Of a stretch of DNA of 7,510 nt, positions 1 to 6,266 are shown in pieces. The notes below the pieces were generated by a model. That model was not told the DNA's origin and searched no databases. It was given only the letters and a program-made list of their open reading frames with translations. Each line of letters starts with the position of its first letter. The first letter of the stretch is position 1. The stretch is from Roseobacter sp. Lineage in GTDB: Bacteria > Pseudomonadota > Alphaproteobacteria > Rhodobacterales > Rhodobacteraceae. The translations under genes and the position numbers were made by a program. The DNA lies in the NCBI GenBank assembly GCA_024636425.1, contig JAGXHB010000109.1, positions 1 through 7,510 on the forward strand. Reading direction: 5' to 3'.

Positions 1-117
1 ATCGAATACTGCAAGCGCAGCAAGGATCAGCGCCGAGGCGAACCAGACCCGCTGATCTTGCCACACATGGCGCAGCGCGGACCTGAGGCCGGGTGTCGGA
101 AGGGTTGTATCAGTCAT
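1..117 (-). CDS. N-terminus of a membrane protein, possibly a DUF318/ArsP-like permease (cut by window edge)
   Basis: Only the first 39 codons are inside the window; the gene continues beyond base 1. Translation from the ATG at 117-115 gives a short polar N-terminus (MTDTTLPTPGLRSALRHVWQ) and then the start of a hydrophobic segment (WFASALILAALAVF, about residues 25-38), as expected for an inner-membrane protein with a cytoplasmic N-terminus. It lies 55 bases downstream of an ArsR-type regulator on the same strand, so the two are probably co-transcribed. The ribosome-binding site is weak (GGA about 9 bases before the ATG). Regulators of this type with a C-terminal Cys-Cys pair are often followed by a permease of the YraQ/DUF318 (ArsP) family, and the visible N-terminus is compatible with that. 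The family call is inference from context, because too little protein is visible to show a diagnostic motif. Confidence 0.6.
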   Translation of the reverse strand, partial: MTDTTLPTPGLRSALRHVWQDQRVWFASALILAALAVFD

Positions 118-172
118 ATCTAAATATCCGGAATTACAGTTATTTCAGGGCAAGAAAAAGAAACCACACGTC

Positions 173-490
173 TCATGCGGCATCCTCCGACGGTCGGAGC
201 GTGACACCGGCACAGCACTCGGAACTCAGAAAACCGACAAGCTTGTGCATCGCGGGAAAATCCACCCGGTTAAACACCTCGCGGCCCTGTCTGTCCTGGA
301 GCACAAGCCCCGCATCGACCAACGTCGACAGATGATGCGCCAGCGTCGACGGTGCGAGCCCCAGATGCTCGCCTATATCGCTGACGCGCAGCCCGCCCTC
401 CCCGGCTTTCACCAACAGGCGAAAGATCGACAGACGGGCATCATGGCCAAGAGCGGCAAGGGCGCGGGCATTGGGGCTGGTTATACTCAT
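173..490 (-). CDS. ArsR/SmtB-family winged-helix repressor with C-terminal Cys-Cys
   Basis: A 105-residue protein, the usual length for ArsR/SmtB repressors, which dissociate from DNA when they bind a metal or metalloid. Residues 9-32 form the leading helices (ALAALGHDARLSIFRLLV). The helix-turn-helix spans about residues 36-63, with recognition helix APSTLAHHLSTLVDAG, followed by the wing (LQDRQGREVFNRV, 64-76). Near the C-terminus is SSECCAG, with Cys92 and Cys93. This resembles the C-terminal metalloid site of the Acidithiobacillus ferrooxidans ArsR type, where paired cysteines plus a third nearby cysteine bind As(III). Here no third cysteine exists anywhere in the protein. The ATG at 490-488 is the only sensible start: an in-frame TAG lies upstream with no start codon between. 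It has no clear Shine-Dalgarno, so the message may be leaderless or nearly so. It probably controls itself and the downstream membrane protein. Family is secure; the inducer (arsenite, methylarsenical or other thiophilic ion) is inferred. Confidence 0.9.
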   Translation of the reverse strand: MSITSPNARALAALGHDARLSIFRLLVKAGEGGLRVSDIGEHLGLAPSTLAHHLSTLVDAGLVLQDRQGREVFNRVDFPAMHKLVGFLSSECCAGVTLRPSEDAA

Positions 491-493
491 GAC

Positions 494-531
494 ATCATAA
501 TAACCATAATACTAGTTTTGTAAAGGTATTA
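494..531 (-). promoter_or_regulatory. Candidate promoter and operator of the ArsR-type gene
   Basis: This is an AT-rich stretch directly upstream of the regulator. Read on the minus strand it has a -35-like TTTACA (524-519) and a -10-like TATGAT (499-494), separated by 19 bases, which is longer than ideal. Transcription from it would begin almost at the ATG. The same DNA carries an inverted repeat TAATAC (507-512) / GTATTA (526-531), with arm starts 19 bases apart, and a direct repeat CATAATA at 496-502 and 505-511 (9-base period). A palindrome overlapping the promoter is what an autoregulating ArsR repressor would need. The arms are only 6 bases in AT-rich DNA, so this is a candidate site only. 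Confidence 0.4.
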
Positions 532-550
532 GTTGGTGGATTTCTAACCA

Positions 551-565
551 CGCCCCTTCGGGGTG
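551..565 (+). repeat. Short GC-rich hairpin
   Basis: Inverted repeat CGCCCC (551-556) / GGGGTG (560-565) around a TTC loop. As plus-strand RNA it makes six pairs including one G-U; as minus-strand RNA that pair becomes an A-C mismatch. There is no following T-run on either strand, so it is not a standard intrinsic terminator. It sits 61 bases upstream of the ArsR-type start codon. Confidence 0.3.
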
Positions 566-568
566 CCC

Positions 569-829
569 TCACCCGACCCGCTGATGACAGCTCGCGCCGC
601 ACGGGCCGCGTTCGACTTGAATGGTGCTCTGCGCGATACCGAAACCACGCTGCAAGCCCACGGACAGGTTGCCCTTCTGGGCGCGCATGAACAAAAGCGC
701 CGAACCGGTTTTAACCCCGATACCAACAAGCGCGACGATGAGGATGCGTTGACACACTCGGGGTTGTCTGCACGCTTGCAGATGACCGTTGCGAGCGGTT
801 TGATTGCGGATCGCAGGACTGACGCCCAA
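569..829 (-). other. Doubtful 86-codon open frame, unrecognised
   Basis: An open frame with a TTG as its first possible start. It is in the same frame as the upstream ABC ATPase gene, beginning 27 bases after that gene's TGA, so with read-through it would be an extension of the ATPase. Its middle has a hydrophobic stretch (ILIVALVGIGVKTGSALLFM) and its end contains CGASCH, a Cys-x-x-x-Cys-His pattern. From about codon 28 onward roughly three quarters of third positions are G or C, like the real genes nearby, while the first 27 codons show only about half. That could mean a genuine coding remnant at 569-748, but there is no good start codon or ribosome-binding site and I recognise no family. 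The ATPase ends normally for its family, so an extension is not expected. I include it as a low-confidence observation. Confidence 0.15.
762..787 (+). repeat. Long hairpin in the gap after the ABC operon
   Basis: The core is a perfect inverted repeat TCTGCA (767-772) / TGCAGA (777-782) with a four-base loop (773-776). As plus-strand RNA the stem extends outward to 762 and 787 for eleven pairs in total, two of them G-U (G766-U783 and U765-G784). On the minus strand those two positions become mismatches, leaving 6 pairs plus 3 outer pairs. No T-run follows on either side, so it does not look like an intrinsic terminator. It lies about 67 bases past the ATPase stop codon and could still slow or end ABC-operon transcription, or belong to an unrecognised RNA. 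Confidence 0.35.
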
Positions 830-853
830 CCAAGCAGAAAGGGTGCCGCCGTC

Positions 854-1609
854 TCAGCCGGTCTTCGCGACGCGGCGCAGAAAGGCCTGGGTCCGTGGGT
901 CAGATGGGGTTTCGAGCAATTGCTCGGGCTTGCCTTGTTCGACGATCTCTCCGTCAGACATGAAGATGATCCGGTCCGCAATCTCGCGGGCGAACTGCAT
1001 CTCGTGAGTGACGATCAGCATGGTCTGCTTTTTTTCAGCGACACGGCGCATCAGGTCCAGCACCTCGCCCACCCATTCGGGATCAAGCGCCGACGTCGGC
1101 TCGTCGAACAGCATCAGATCGGCATCAAGCGCCATGGCGCGACCGATACCGACGCGTTGCTGTTGCCCGCCCGAAAGCGCTGCGGGATAGGAATCAGCCT
1201 TGTTGGAGAGACCCGTTTCGCGCAGCGTCTCCAGTGCGCGCGCAGTGGCGTCGACCTTGCTTTGACCTTTGACGGTGATCAGCGCCTGCGTGATATTCTG
1301 GAGCGCGGTCTTGTTGGCAAAAAGCGCGTAGTTCTGAAAGACGAACGCCGTCCTGCGCCGCAGCCCCAGAATATCTGCCCGTGATGCAGTGGCGGGGTCA
1401 ACGCTCAGATCACCGACGCGGATGGTTCCGCTGTCAGGATGATCAAGATAGTTGAGACACCGGAGCAATGTGGATTTGCCGGTCCCCGACGGCCCGATCA
1501 CAACGACGCGTTCGCCCGGCGCAATCTCGAGCGAGATGTCTTTCAGGACCGACGTGGTCCCGAAGGACTTGTTCAGGCCGGTGACGGAAATGGCGGCTTT
1601 GGATGTCAT
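854..1609 (-). CDS. Polar amino acid ABC importer, ATP-binding protein (HisP/GlnQ/YecC type)
   Basis: The 251-residue cytoplasmic ATPase drives amino acid uptake through the permease encoded just upstream. All ATPase motifs are intact: Walker A GPSGTGKST (39-47), Q-loop Gln92 in FQNYALF, ABC signature LSGGQQQR (145-152), Walker B LMLFDE with Asp169 and catalytic Glu170, D-loop SALD (173-176) and switch His202 in VTHEM. The C-terminal DPRTQAFLRRV is typical of the polar amino acid uptake group, and the length is normal for the family. Its ATG overlaps the permease stop as ATGA (1609-1606), and only a weak AAGG lies ahead, so translation is probably coupled. It is the last gene of a binding protein-permease-ATPase operon, the same order as enteric fliY-yecS-yecC, which suggests a cystine importer ATPase. 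Family is certain; the exact substrate is inferred from the binding protein. Confidence 0.95.
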   Translation of the reverse strand: MTSKAAISVTGLNKSFGTTSVLKDISLEIAPGERVVVIGPSGTGKSTLLRCLNYLDHPDSGTIRVGDLSVDPATASRADILGLRRRTAFVFQNYALFANKTALQNITQALITVKGQSKVDATARALETLRETGLSNKADSYPAALSGGQQQRVGIGRAMALDADLMLFDEPTSALDPEWVGEVLDLMRRVAEKKQTMLIVTHEMQFAREIADRIIFMSDGEIVEQGKPEQLLETPSDPRTQAFLRRVAKTG

Positions 1610-2280
1610 CTTGCAAATGCCTTGTTCAGATAGATCTCAAGATGGCGCTGCGCGAAAGACAACAGCTCGACCATGATCCAGTAAATCGCGGCGACAACGA
1701 GAAATGCCTCGAAATAGAGGAAGCTGCCTGCGGCCTCTTTCTGGGTTGCGCCCATCAGTTCGGTGACGCCAAGGGTAAAGGCCAGCGACGTCCCTTTGAT
1801 CATGTCGATGAAATAATTCACCAGTGTAGGTGCCGCCACGCGGGAGGCTTGGGGCAGGATGATGTGCCACATCATCTGCACTTGCGTCATACCGACCGCC
1901 TGCGACGCTTCCCACTGGCTGCGGTCCACGCCTAGAATGGCGGCGCGGATGCTTTCAGCCATATAGGCAGCAAAATGAAGCGTCAGGCCCATGATCGTGG
2001 CCGTGACGCCATTGATGCTGGTCAAAAAAGACAGAACCTGCGGCAAGCCGTAGTAGAACAGGAACAGCTGCACCAGCAGGGGCGTGCCCCGAAAGAAGCT
2101 GATGAAAAGGCGCACGAATACATCAAGAACCGGCACGCGGAATACCCGTTCGACCGCCATGACCGACGCCAGTATGAGCGCAAAGAACATACCGACAATG
2201 GCCATGAACAGCGTCAGGGGCACATAGCCCAGCAACACGGGGACCATGTCCCACATGTATTGAAAATCGAGCGCCCTCAT
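1606..2280 (-). CDS. Polar amino acid ABC importer, permease (HisM/YecS type)
   Basis: A 224-residue inner-membrane permease with about five hydrophobic segments (roughly residues 12-43, 56-88, 92-115, 150-172 and 188-208). It carries the polar amino acid permease signature FFRGTPLLVQLF (62-73). The cytoplasmic EAA loop that contacts the ATPase (EASQAVGMTQVQMMWHIILP) lies at about 124-143, with the conserved Gly130 and Pro143. Only one permease gene is present, so it probably works as a homodimer, as for YecS/TcyL-like systems. A GGAG ribosome-binding site lies at 2291-2288, inside the last codons of the binding-protein gene, seven bases before the ATG. The intergenic gap is only 4 bases, and the 3' end overlaps the ATPase start by 4 bases. 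The tight packing supports one transcript and one transporter. Substrate is taken from the binding protein, not from the permease itself. Confidence 0.93.
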   Translation of the reverse strand: MRALDFQYMWDMVPVLLGYVPLTLFMAIVGMFFALILASVMAVERVFRVPVLDVFVRLFISFFRGTPLLVQLFLFYYGLPQVLSFLTSINGVTATIMGLTLHFAAYMAESIRAAILGVDRSQWEASQAVGMTQVQMMWHIILPQASRVAAPTLVNYFIDMIKGTSLAFTLGVTELMGATQKEAAGSFLYFEAFLVVAAIYWIMVELLSFAQRHLEIYLNKAFAR

Positions 2281-2284
2281 CTGG

Positions 2285-3031
2285 TTACTCCACGACGGTG
2301 ATGTCGGTGCCGAACCATTTCTGCGAAATCTCGGTCAGGGTGCCGTTTTCTTTCAACGTGTCGATCGCTGCGTCGATCTTGGTACGCAGTTCTTCATCGT
2401 CGGTGCGGAACGGCAGCGCATTGCGGATCTCGCTGAAGGGCGCGCCCGCCAGTGCAAGTGGCAGAGGGCTTTCCGCGATCAGTTGGGCCGAGGATACCCG
2501 GTCCATGACGAACGCGTCCACACGGCCAAGGGCCGTATCCTGTGCGATGTTGCTTTCATAGGTGCGGATGTCGATCTCGTCTGCGTTCGGAAGCTCGTTC
2601 AGCAACTCTTCGAAATTCGAGCCGAGGTTGACAGCAACAGTCTTGCCGCTCAGGTCTTCGACACTGGTGATCGTGTCTTCGTTTCCGGCTTTGACAACGA
2701 CTTGCGCGCCATCAAACACATAGGGCTGCGAAAAGCTGAACTTCGCTTCGCGCTCGGGTGTGATGGTGATCTGGTTGGCGATGGTGTCGATCCGTCCGCC
2801 TTCCAATGCGCCAATCAGACCGGAAAAGGACATCGTGACGAAATTCACCTCGTCACCGGTTTCGGCTGCGATTGCATTGATGAAGTCGACTTCGAACCCC
2901 TGCAATTCATCCAGCTTCACGAACGTGAAGGGAAAATAGCCGCCCGACATGCCGACGTTCAGTGTTTCGGCTTGCGCCGCACCAAAAGAGGCCGAGAGGA
3001 CGAGTGCTGTGATCGCTGGTAACTTTTTCAT
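2285..3031 (-). CDS. Periplasmic amino acid-binding protein, probably cystine (FliY/TcyJ-like)
   Basis: A 248-residue solute-binding protein of ABC family 3. It has a Sec signal peptide: Lys-rich start, hydrophobic core, and cleavage expected after GAAQA (residue 21). Family landmarks are GYFPFTF (31-37), GFEVDFINAIA (45-55), ITITPEREAKFSFSQPYV (88-105) and the C-terminal KWFGTDIT (238-245). Arg94 and Asp177 (GRVDAFVMD) occupy the places of the residues that hold the amino acid carboxylate and amino groups in HisJ-type proteins. The run from KAGNEDTI (114-121) through TYESN and KWFG recalls Escherichia coli FliY/TcyJ, the L-cystine-binding protein; this comparison is from memory. The ATG at 3031 has a good GGAG ribosome-binding site seven bases upstream. 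As the first and usually most abundant product of the operon it captures substrate for the permease and ATPase that follow. Cystine is the best guess; glutamine, histidine or another polar amino acid remains possible. Confidence 0.92.
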   Translation of the reverse strand: MKKLPAITALVLSASFGAAQAETLNVGMSGGYFPFTFVKLDELQGFEVDFINAIAAETGDEVNFVTMSFSGLIGALEGGRIDTIANQITITPEREAKFSFSQPYVFDGAQVVVKAGNEDTITSVEDLSGKTVAVNLGSNFEELLNELPNADEIDIRTYESNIAQDTALGRVDAFVMDRVSSAQLIAESPLPLALAGAPFSEIRNALPFRTDDEELRTKIDAAIDTLKENGTLTEISQKWFGTDITVVE

Positions 3032-3206
3032 CTGATTTCTCCGTTTATTCAGACTGCACCTAACATCCCCGGCGCAGGCTTCAATGGCGCTGACGACGAC
3101 AGGTCCAGCATTGCAGGACCATCGTTCCAGCCGGAAAATTGTTCCTCATGCAGGCATTTTCACGGAATAACGCTTTGCCAAACCGTGGCCGGCGCGGCGT
3201 TGGCAG
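3032..3206 (-). promoter_or_regulatory. Leader region of the amino acid ABC operon
   Basis: This 175-base gap must hold the promoter of the ABC operon and the end of the RND transcript. On the minus strand the ribosome-binding site CGGAG (3043-3039) precedes the binding-protein ATG by seven bases. Just upstream is a hairpin with arms CTGCGCC (3077-3071) and GGTGCAG (3060-3054), seven pairs with one G-U and a ten-base loop. Before it, an ATG at 3149 opens a 22-codon frame ending with TGA at 3083-3081; its residues include the pair CWTC, but it lacks a ribosome-binding site. Promoter boxes are unclear: TTGGCA (3181-3176) and TTGAAG (3084-3079) are -35-like, but neither has a good -10 at the right distance. 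The arrangement of short frame, hairpin and ribosome-binding site is suggestive of leader control but unproven. Confidence 0.4.
3177..3204 (-). terminator. Possible terminator hairpin after the RND operon
   Basis: On the minus strand, starting two bases after the RND stop codon, the outer arms GCCAA (3204-3200) and TTGGC (3181-3177) enclose a second stem GCCG/CGGT. This gives nine pairs with one bulged C, one G-U pair and a nine-base loop. Its position is right for ending RND transcription before the ABC operon. The bases that follow (AAAGCGTTATTCC) lack a T-run, so it would be a poor intrinsic terminator; Rho-dependent ending or read-through into the ABC operon is possible. Confidence 0.3.
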
Positions 3207-6200
3207 TCATGCTGTACTTGTCTCGGCCTCGTCTTCCGGCTCGCGGTCCCATTGCAGCAGATCATACAGAACGGGCGTCAGGAACAGGGTCAGGATCGAC
3301 GCGGCCATGAAGCCGCCGATGATCACGAGACCGATGGAAATGCGGCTTGCGGCACCTGCGCCGCTCGACAGGACCAGCGGAACCGCGCCCAGAACAGTCG
3401 ACAACACCGTCATCAGGATGGGACGCAGGCGCACGGTTGCCGCTTCGATCGCGGCGTCGCGCACGGCATAGCCTTCGTCGCGCAGCTGATTGGCGAATTC
3501 GACGATCAGGATACCGTTCTTGGCCATCAATCCGATCAACATGACCATCCCCACTTGGGTATATATGTTCACGGCCTCGCCCAAGGCAAACAGCGTCAGC
3601 AGCGCGCCCGCCACCGCCAAAGGTACGGACAGCAGGATGACAACCGGCTGGATAAAGCTCTCGAATTGCGCGGCAAGAACCAGAAACACCACCAGCAGGG
3701 CAAGCGCAAAGGTCGTCACGATCCCGCCTGATGTTTCCTGAAAGCTTTCTGCCTGACCGGAATAAAAGATCTGCATCTGCGCCGGCAGATCTTGAGCGAG
3801 CCGTTCGACCGTCGCAATGGCCGAGCCCAGATCGACACCATCGCCAAGCGAGGCCGAAATCTCGACAGACGGTTGCCGGTTGAACCGGTTGAAGGCTGCC
3901 ACCGATGCGCGGCTTTCCAGCGTTACCAGGCCGTCCAGAGGCACCAACTGCCCGTTCTCGGTACGGACATTGACTCCGCGCAAATCCTCTTGGGTGGCAC
4001 GCCGGTCGTCCGGTGCCTGAAGGATCACGGGATACTGGCGGTCCTGCGAGATGAATTCGGTCACTTCGGCCGACGCAAAGAAAGTGCGCACAGCATCCGA
4101 GATTGCGCGGGCATCGACGCCAATCTCGCGGGCCAGGGCCCGGTTGACGTTGATGTCATATCCCGGCGTGTTCACGTCATAGGCACGGCGCACCCCGACA
4201 ATGTCGGGCTCGTCACGCAAGGCTTGTTCAAGCTGGGCTGAGTAATCTGCGGCCTGTTCGAAGCTGGGGCCGGTCACGATCACCTCAAGCCCAGAACCGC
4301 CGCCCGCATCCAGACCGGACGGGGCAAAGCTGCGGACATTGGCAAGCGTTATCTCGGAAAGCTTGGGGCGCAGTTCGGCCAGCACATCGCGCGGTCCCAT
4401 CTCGCGCTCTCCCCAAGGGGACATGGTTGCCACCAGAAAGGCGCGCCCCGTTTCGCCGTACTGACCGATGATGCCGATCACATCATCGACCGTGCCATCT
4501 TCGCGGTAGGGCGCGATCAGATCTTCGACCTGCTTTACCGCAACGTCCGTCAGCCCGAGAGCAGACCCGGCGGGGGCCTGAACCGATACGAAAAAGATGC
4601 CGCGATCCTCGTTCGGGGTCAGCTCGGACGGCAACTCCTGATAGAGCGTCCAGGACATGCCGGTCAGCCCCGCCGCAATCGCAAGGATCACGAGCGGCGC
4701 GCGAATGGCACGGGTCAGCAGGCTGCGGTAGCCGCTCGACATCTTGTCGGTGACGGTCTTGACCGCTCTGGCGAACCGGCCCGTGTTCATGCCTTTTTTC
4801 AGCACAAGGCTCGCGATCACCGGGCAAAGTGACAGCGCCACGAATGTAGACAGGGCCACCGCAATGGCCAGCGTGATGCCGAACTCCTGAAAGAGCTTGC
4901 CAATCTCGCCCTCAAGAAACGACAGGGGCACAAAGACCGAGATCAGGACAGCCGAGGTCGACACAACGGCAAAGAACACCTGATTGGCCCCTGCACGCGC
5001 GGCCTCTTTGGGGTCGTCGCCTTCTTCGACGCGACGCTCGATGTTCTCCAGCACAACAATGGCGTCATCCACCACCAGACCAATGGCAAGGATCAGTGCA
5101 AAAAGCGTCAGGATGTTGATTGAAAATCCGGCCATCGCAATCCCGGCACAGGCACCGAGCAAGGCAATGGGGATGGTGACGGCTGGCACGATCGTGGCGC
5201 GAATGGATGTCAGGAACATAAAGATGACGGCGACCACGATGGCAACCGAAATGGCCAGGGTCATCAACACTTGCTGGATCGAATTCTCGATGAAATCCGC
5301 GTCGTCCGAAGTGATCTGAAGCGTCGTGCCGCCGGGCAAATCGTCCTGAATCTCGCTGACTTCGTCGCGGACAGCCTGTGATATGGTCAGCGTATTGGCC
5401 GACGACTGACGCAGCACACCGATGCCGATCGCCGTTTCGCCGTTGGCGCGGAACATGCTGTCATCCGTTTCGGTCCCGATCTCGATCCGGGCCACGTCCC
5501 TCAGGGTTATGCGCCCCCTGTCGGTCCGGGCAACGATCAGATCCTCGAAGGCTTCGACACTGGACAGGCGCGTTTGCGTCCGCAGAAGATAGGTGCGCGA
5601 CGCGCTTTCGATCTGGCCGGCGGGCAGTTCAAGGTTGTTGGCCCGCAACGCATCGGCGATTTCCGTCGCTGTCACACCGCGCGCGGCCATCCGGTCGGGC
5701 TCCAGCCAGACACGCATCGCATAGGGCCGTTCACCGTAGATCTGCACGGCAGCGACACCGGACAACGTTTCCAACCGGTCCGTTACGAAGCGGTCGGCGT
5801 AATCCGTCAGGTCCCGGGCAGCCATCGTGTCGGACGTCATGGTCATCCAGATAATCGGGTCGCCTTGACTGTCGTTCTTCTCGATCTGCGGTTCTTCGGC
5901 TTCTTCAGGCAGATCGCCGGTCACGGCTTGCACCGCGGCACGCACGTCGGATGCGGCCTGATCCACATCCCTGTCCTGCTCAAACGTGATGACAGTGCGC
6001 AGCCCGCCCAGTTCGGATTCGGTCGAGATGCGGTCGATCCCGGCAACCGTGGAAATCGCCCCTTCGATCACGCTCGCAAGTTCACTGTCCACAACACCCG
6101 GACCGGCACCGATATAGGCAACGCTGACCGTCACCTGCGCCGTCGAAGTGTCGGGCAGTTCGCGCACAGGCATGCGCGTCAGCGCGGCGATACCAATGAC

Positions 6201-6266
6201 AACGATAAGGATGGAAAGGACGGTGGCCAGAACGGGCCGGCGGATACAGAGGTCAGGCAGCGTCAT
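3207..6266 (-). CDS. RND multidrug efflux pump, inner-membrane permease subunit (AcrB/HAE1 family)
   Basis: A 1019-residue resistance-nodulation-division transporter, normal length for the family (AcrB is about 1050). It uses the proton gradient to export hydrophobic or amphiphilic compounds from the periplasm and outer leaflet, as a trimer joined to a membrane-fusion protein and an outer-membrane channel. Layout is typical: TM1 (about 12-30), a first large periplasmic loop (31-332), TM2-TM6 (about 334-487), TM7 (about 522-541), a second periplasmic loop (542-847) and TM8-TM12 (about 848-1000). The proton-relay residues are present: Asp400-Asp401 in TM4 (GLVVDDAIVVLENIERR), Lys916 in TM10 (GLMAKNGILIVEF) and the arginines of RLRPILMT (946-953). 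FESFIQPVVILLSVPLA (868-884) is a further family hallmark. The start overlaps the adaptor stop as ATGA, preceded by a consensus AGGAGG. Substrate range cannot be read from sequence; lack of heavy-metal RND features favours organic compounds. Confidence 0.96.
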   Translation of the reverse strand: MTLPDLCIRRPVLATVLSILIVVIGIAALTRMPVRELPDTSTAQVTVSVAYIGAGPGVVDSELASVIEGAISTVAGIDRISTESELGGLRTVITFEQDRDVDQAASDVRAAVQAVTGDLPEEAEEPQIEKNDSQGDPIIWMTMTSDTMAARDLTDYADRFVTDRLETLSGVAAVQIYGERPYAMRVWLEPDRMAARGVTATEIADALRANNLELPAGQIESASRTYLLRTQTRLSSVEAFEDLIVARTDRGRITLRDVARIEIGTETDDSMFRANGETAIGIGVLRQSSANTLTISQAVRDEVSEIQDDLPGGTTLQITSDDADFIENSIQQVLMTLAISVAIVVAVIFMFLTSIRATIVPAVTIPIALLGACAGIAMAGFSINILTLFALILAIGLVVDDAIVVLENIERRVEEGDDPKEAARAGANQVFFAVVSTSAVLISVFVPLSFLEGEIGKLFQEFGITLAIAVALSTFVALSLCPVIASLVLKKGMNTGRFARAVKTVTDKMSSGYRSLLTRAIRAPLVILAIAAGLTGMSWTLYQELPSELTPNEDRGIFFVSVQAPAGSALGLTDVAVKQVEDLIAPYREDGTVDDVIGIIGQYGETGRAFLVATMSPWGEREMGPRDVLAELRPKLSEITLANVRSFAPSGLDAGGGSGLEVIVTGPSFEQAADYSAQLEQALRDEPDIVGVRRAYDVNTPGYDINVNRALAREIGVDARAISDAVRTFFASAEVTEFISQDRQYPVILQAPDDRRATQEDLRGVNVRTENGQLVPLDGLVTLESRASVAAFNRFNRQPSVEISASLGDGVDLGSAIATVERLAQDLPAQMQIFYSGQAESFQETSGGIVTTFALALLVVFLVLAAQFESFIQPVVILLSVPLAVAGALLTLFALGEAVNIYTQVGMVMLIGLMAKNGILIVEFANQLRDEGYAVRDAAIEAATVRLRPILMTVLSTVLGAVPLVLSSGAGAASRISIGLVIIGGFMAASILTLFLTPVLYDLLQWDREPEDEAETSTA

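Larger units (their letters stand above)
491..853. other. 363-base stretch without a recognisable gene
   Basis: This stretch separates the end of the amino acid ABC transporter operon from the ArsR-type gene. The part next to the ArsR gene (491-540) is AT-rich and holds its promoter and operator candidates. The rest (541-853) is GC-rich like coding DNA. It contains an unrecognised 86-codon minus-strand frame and two hairpins (551-565 and 762-787). No tRNA-like fold, transposase fragment, rho-independent terminator with a T-run, or familiar protein motif could be recognised. It may be the decayed remnant of a gene, a structured RNA or plain spacer; the sequence does not decide between these. 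Confidence 0.5.

Noticed and set aside
600..617. CGASCH in the doubtful frame as a haem c attachment motif
   Set aside because: The standard motif is CxxCH; this is CxxxCH in a frame of doubtful reality with no signal peptide, so chance is the better explanation.
544..981. 145-codon minus-strand open frame overlapping the end of the ATPase gene
   Set aside because: It overlaps the ATPase gene in another frame and is dominated by Ser, Arg, Ala and Cys without motif or ribosome-binding site.
563..1384. 273-codon plus-strand open frame
   Set aside because: It runs antisense through most of the ABC ATPase gene, whose motifs are all intact, and its protein has no recognisable fold or family. Long antisense frames are expected in GC-rich DNA.
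3109..3126. Possible sigma-54 promoter in the ABC leader (TGGAACG...CTGCA on the minus strand)
   Set aside because: The distance between the GG and GC elements is two bases too long and the second element does not match well.
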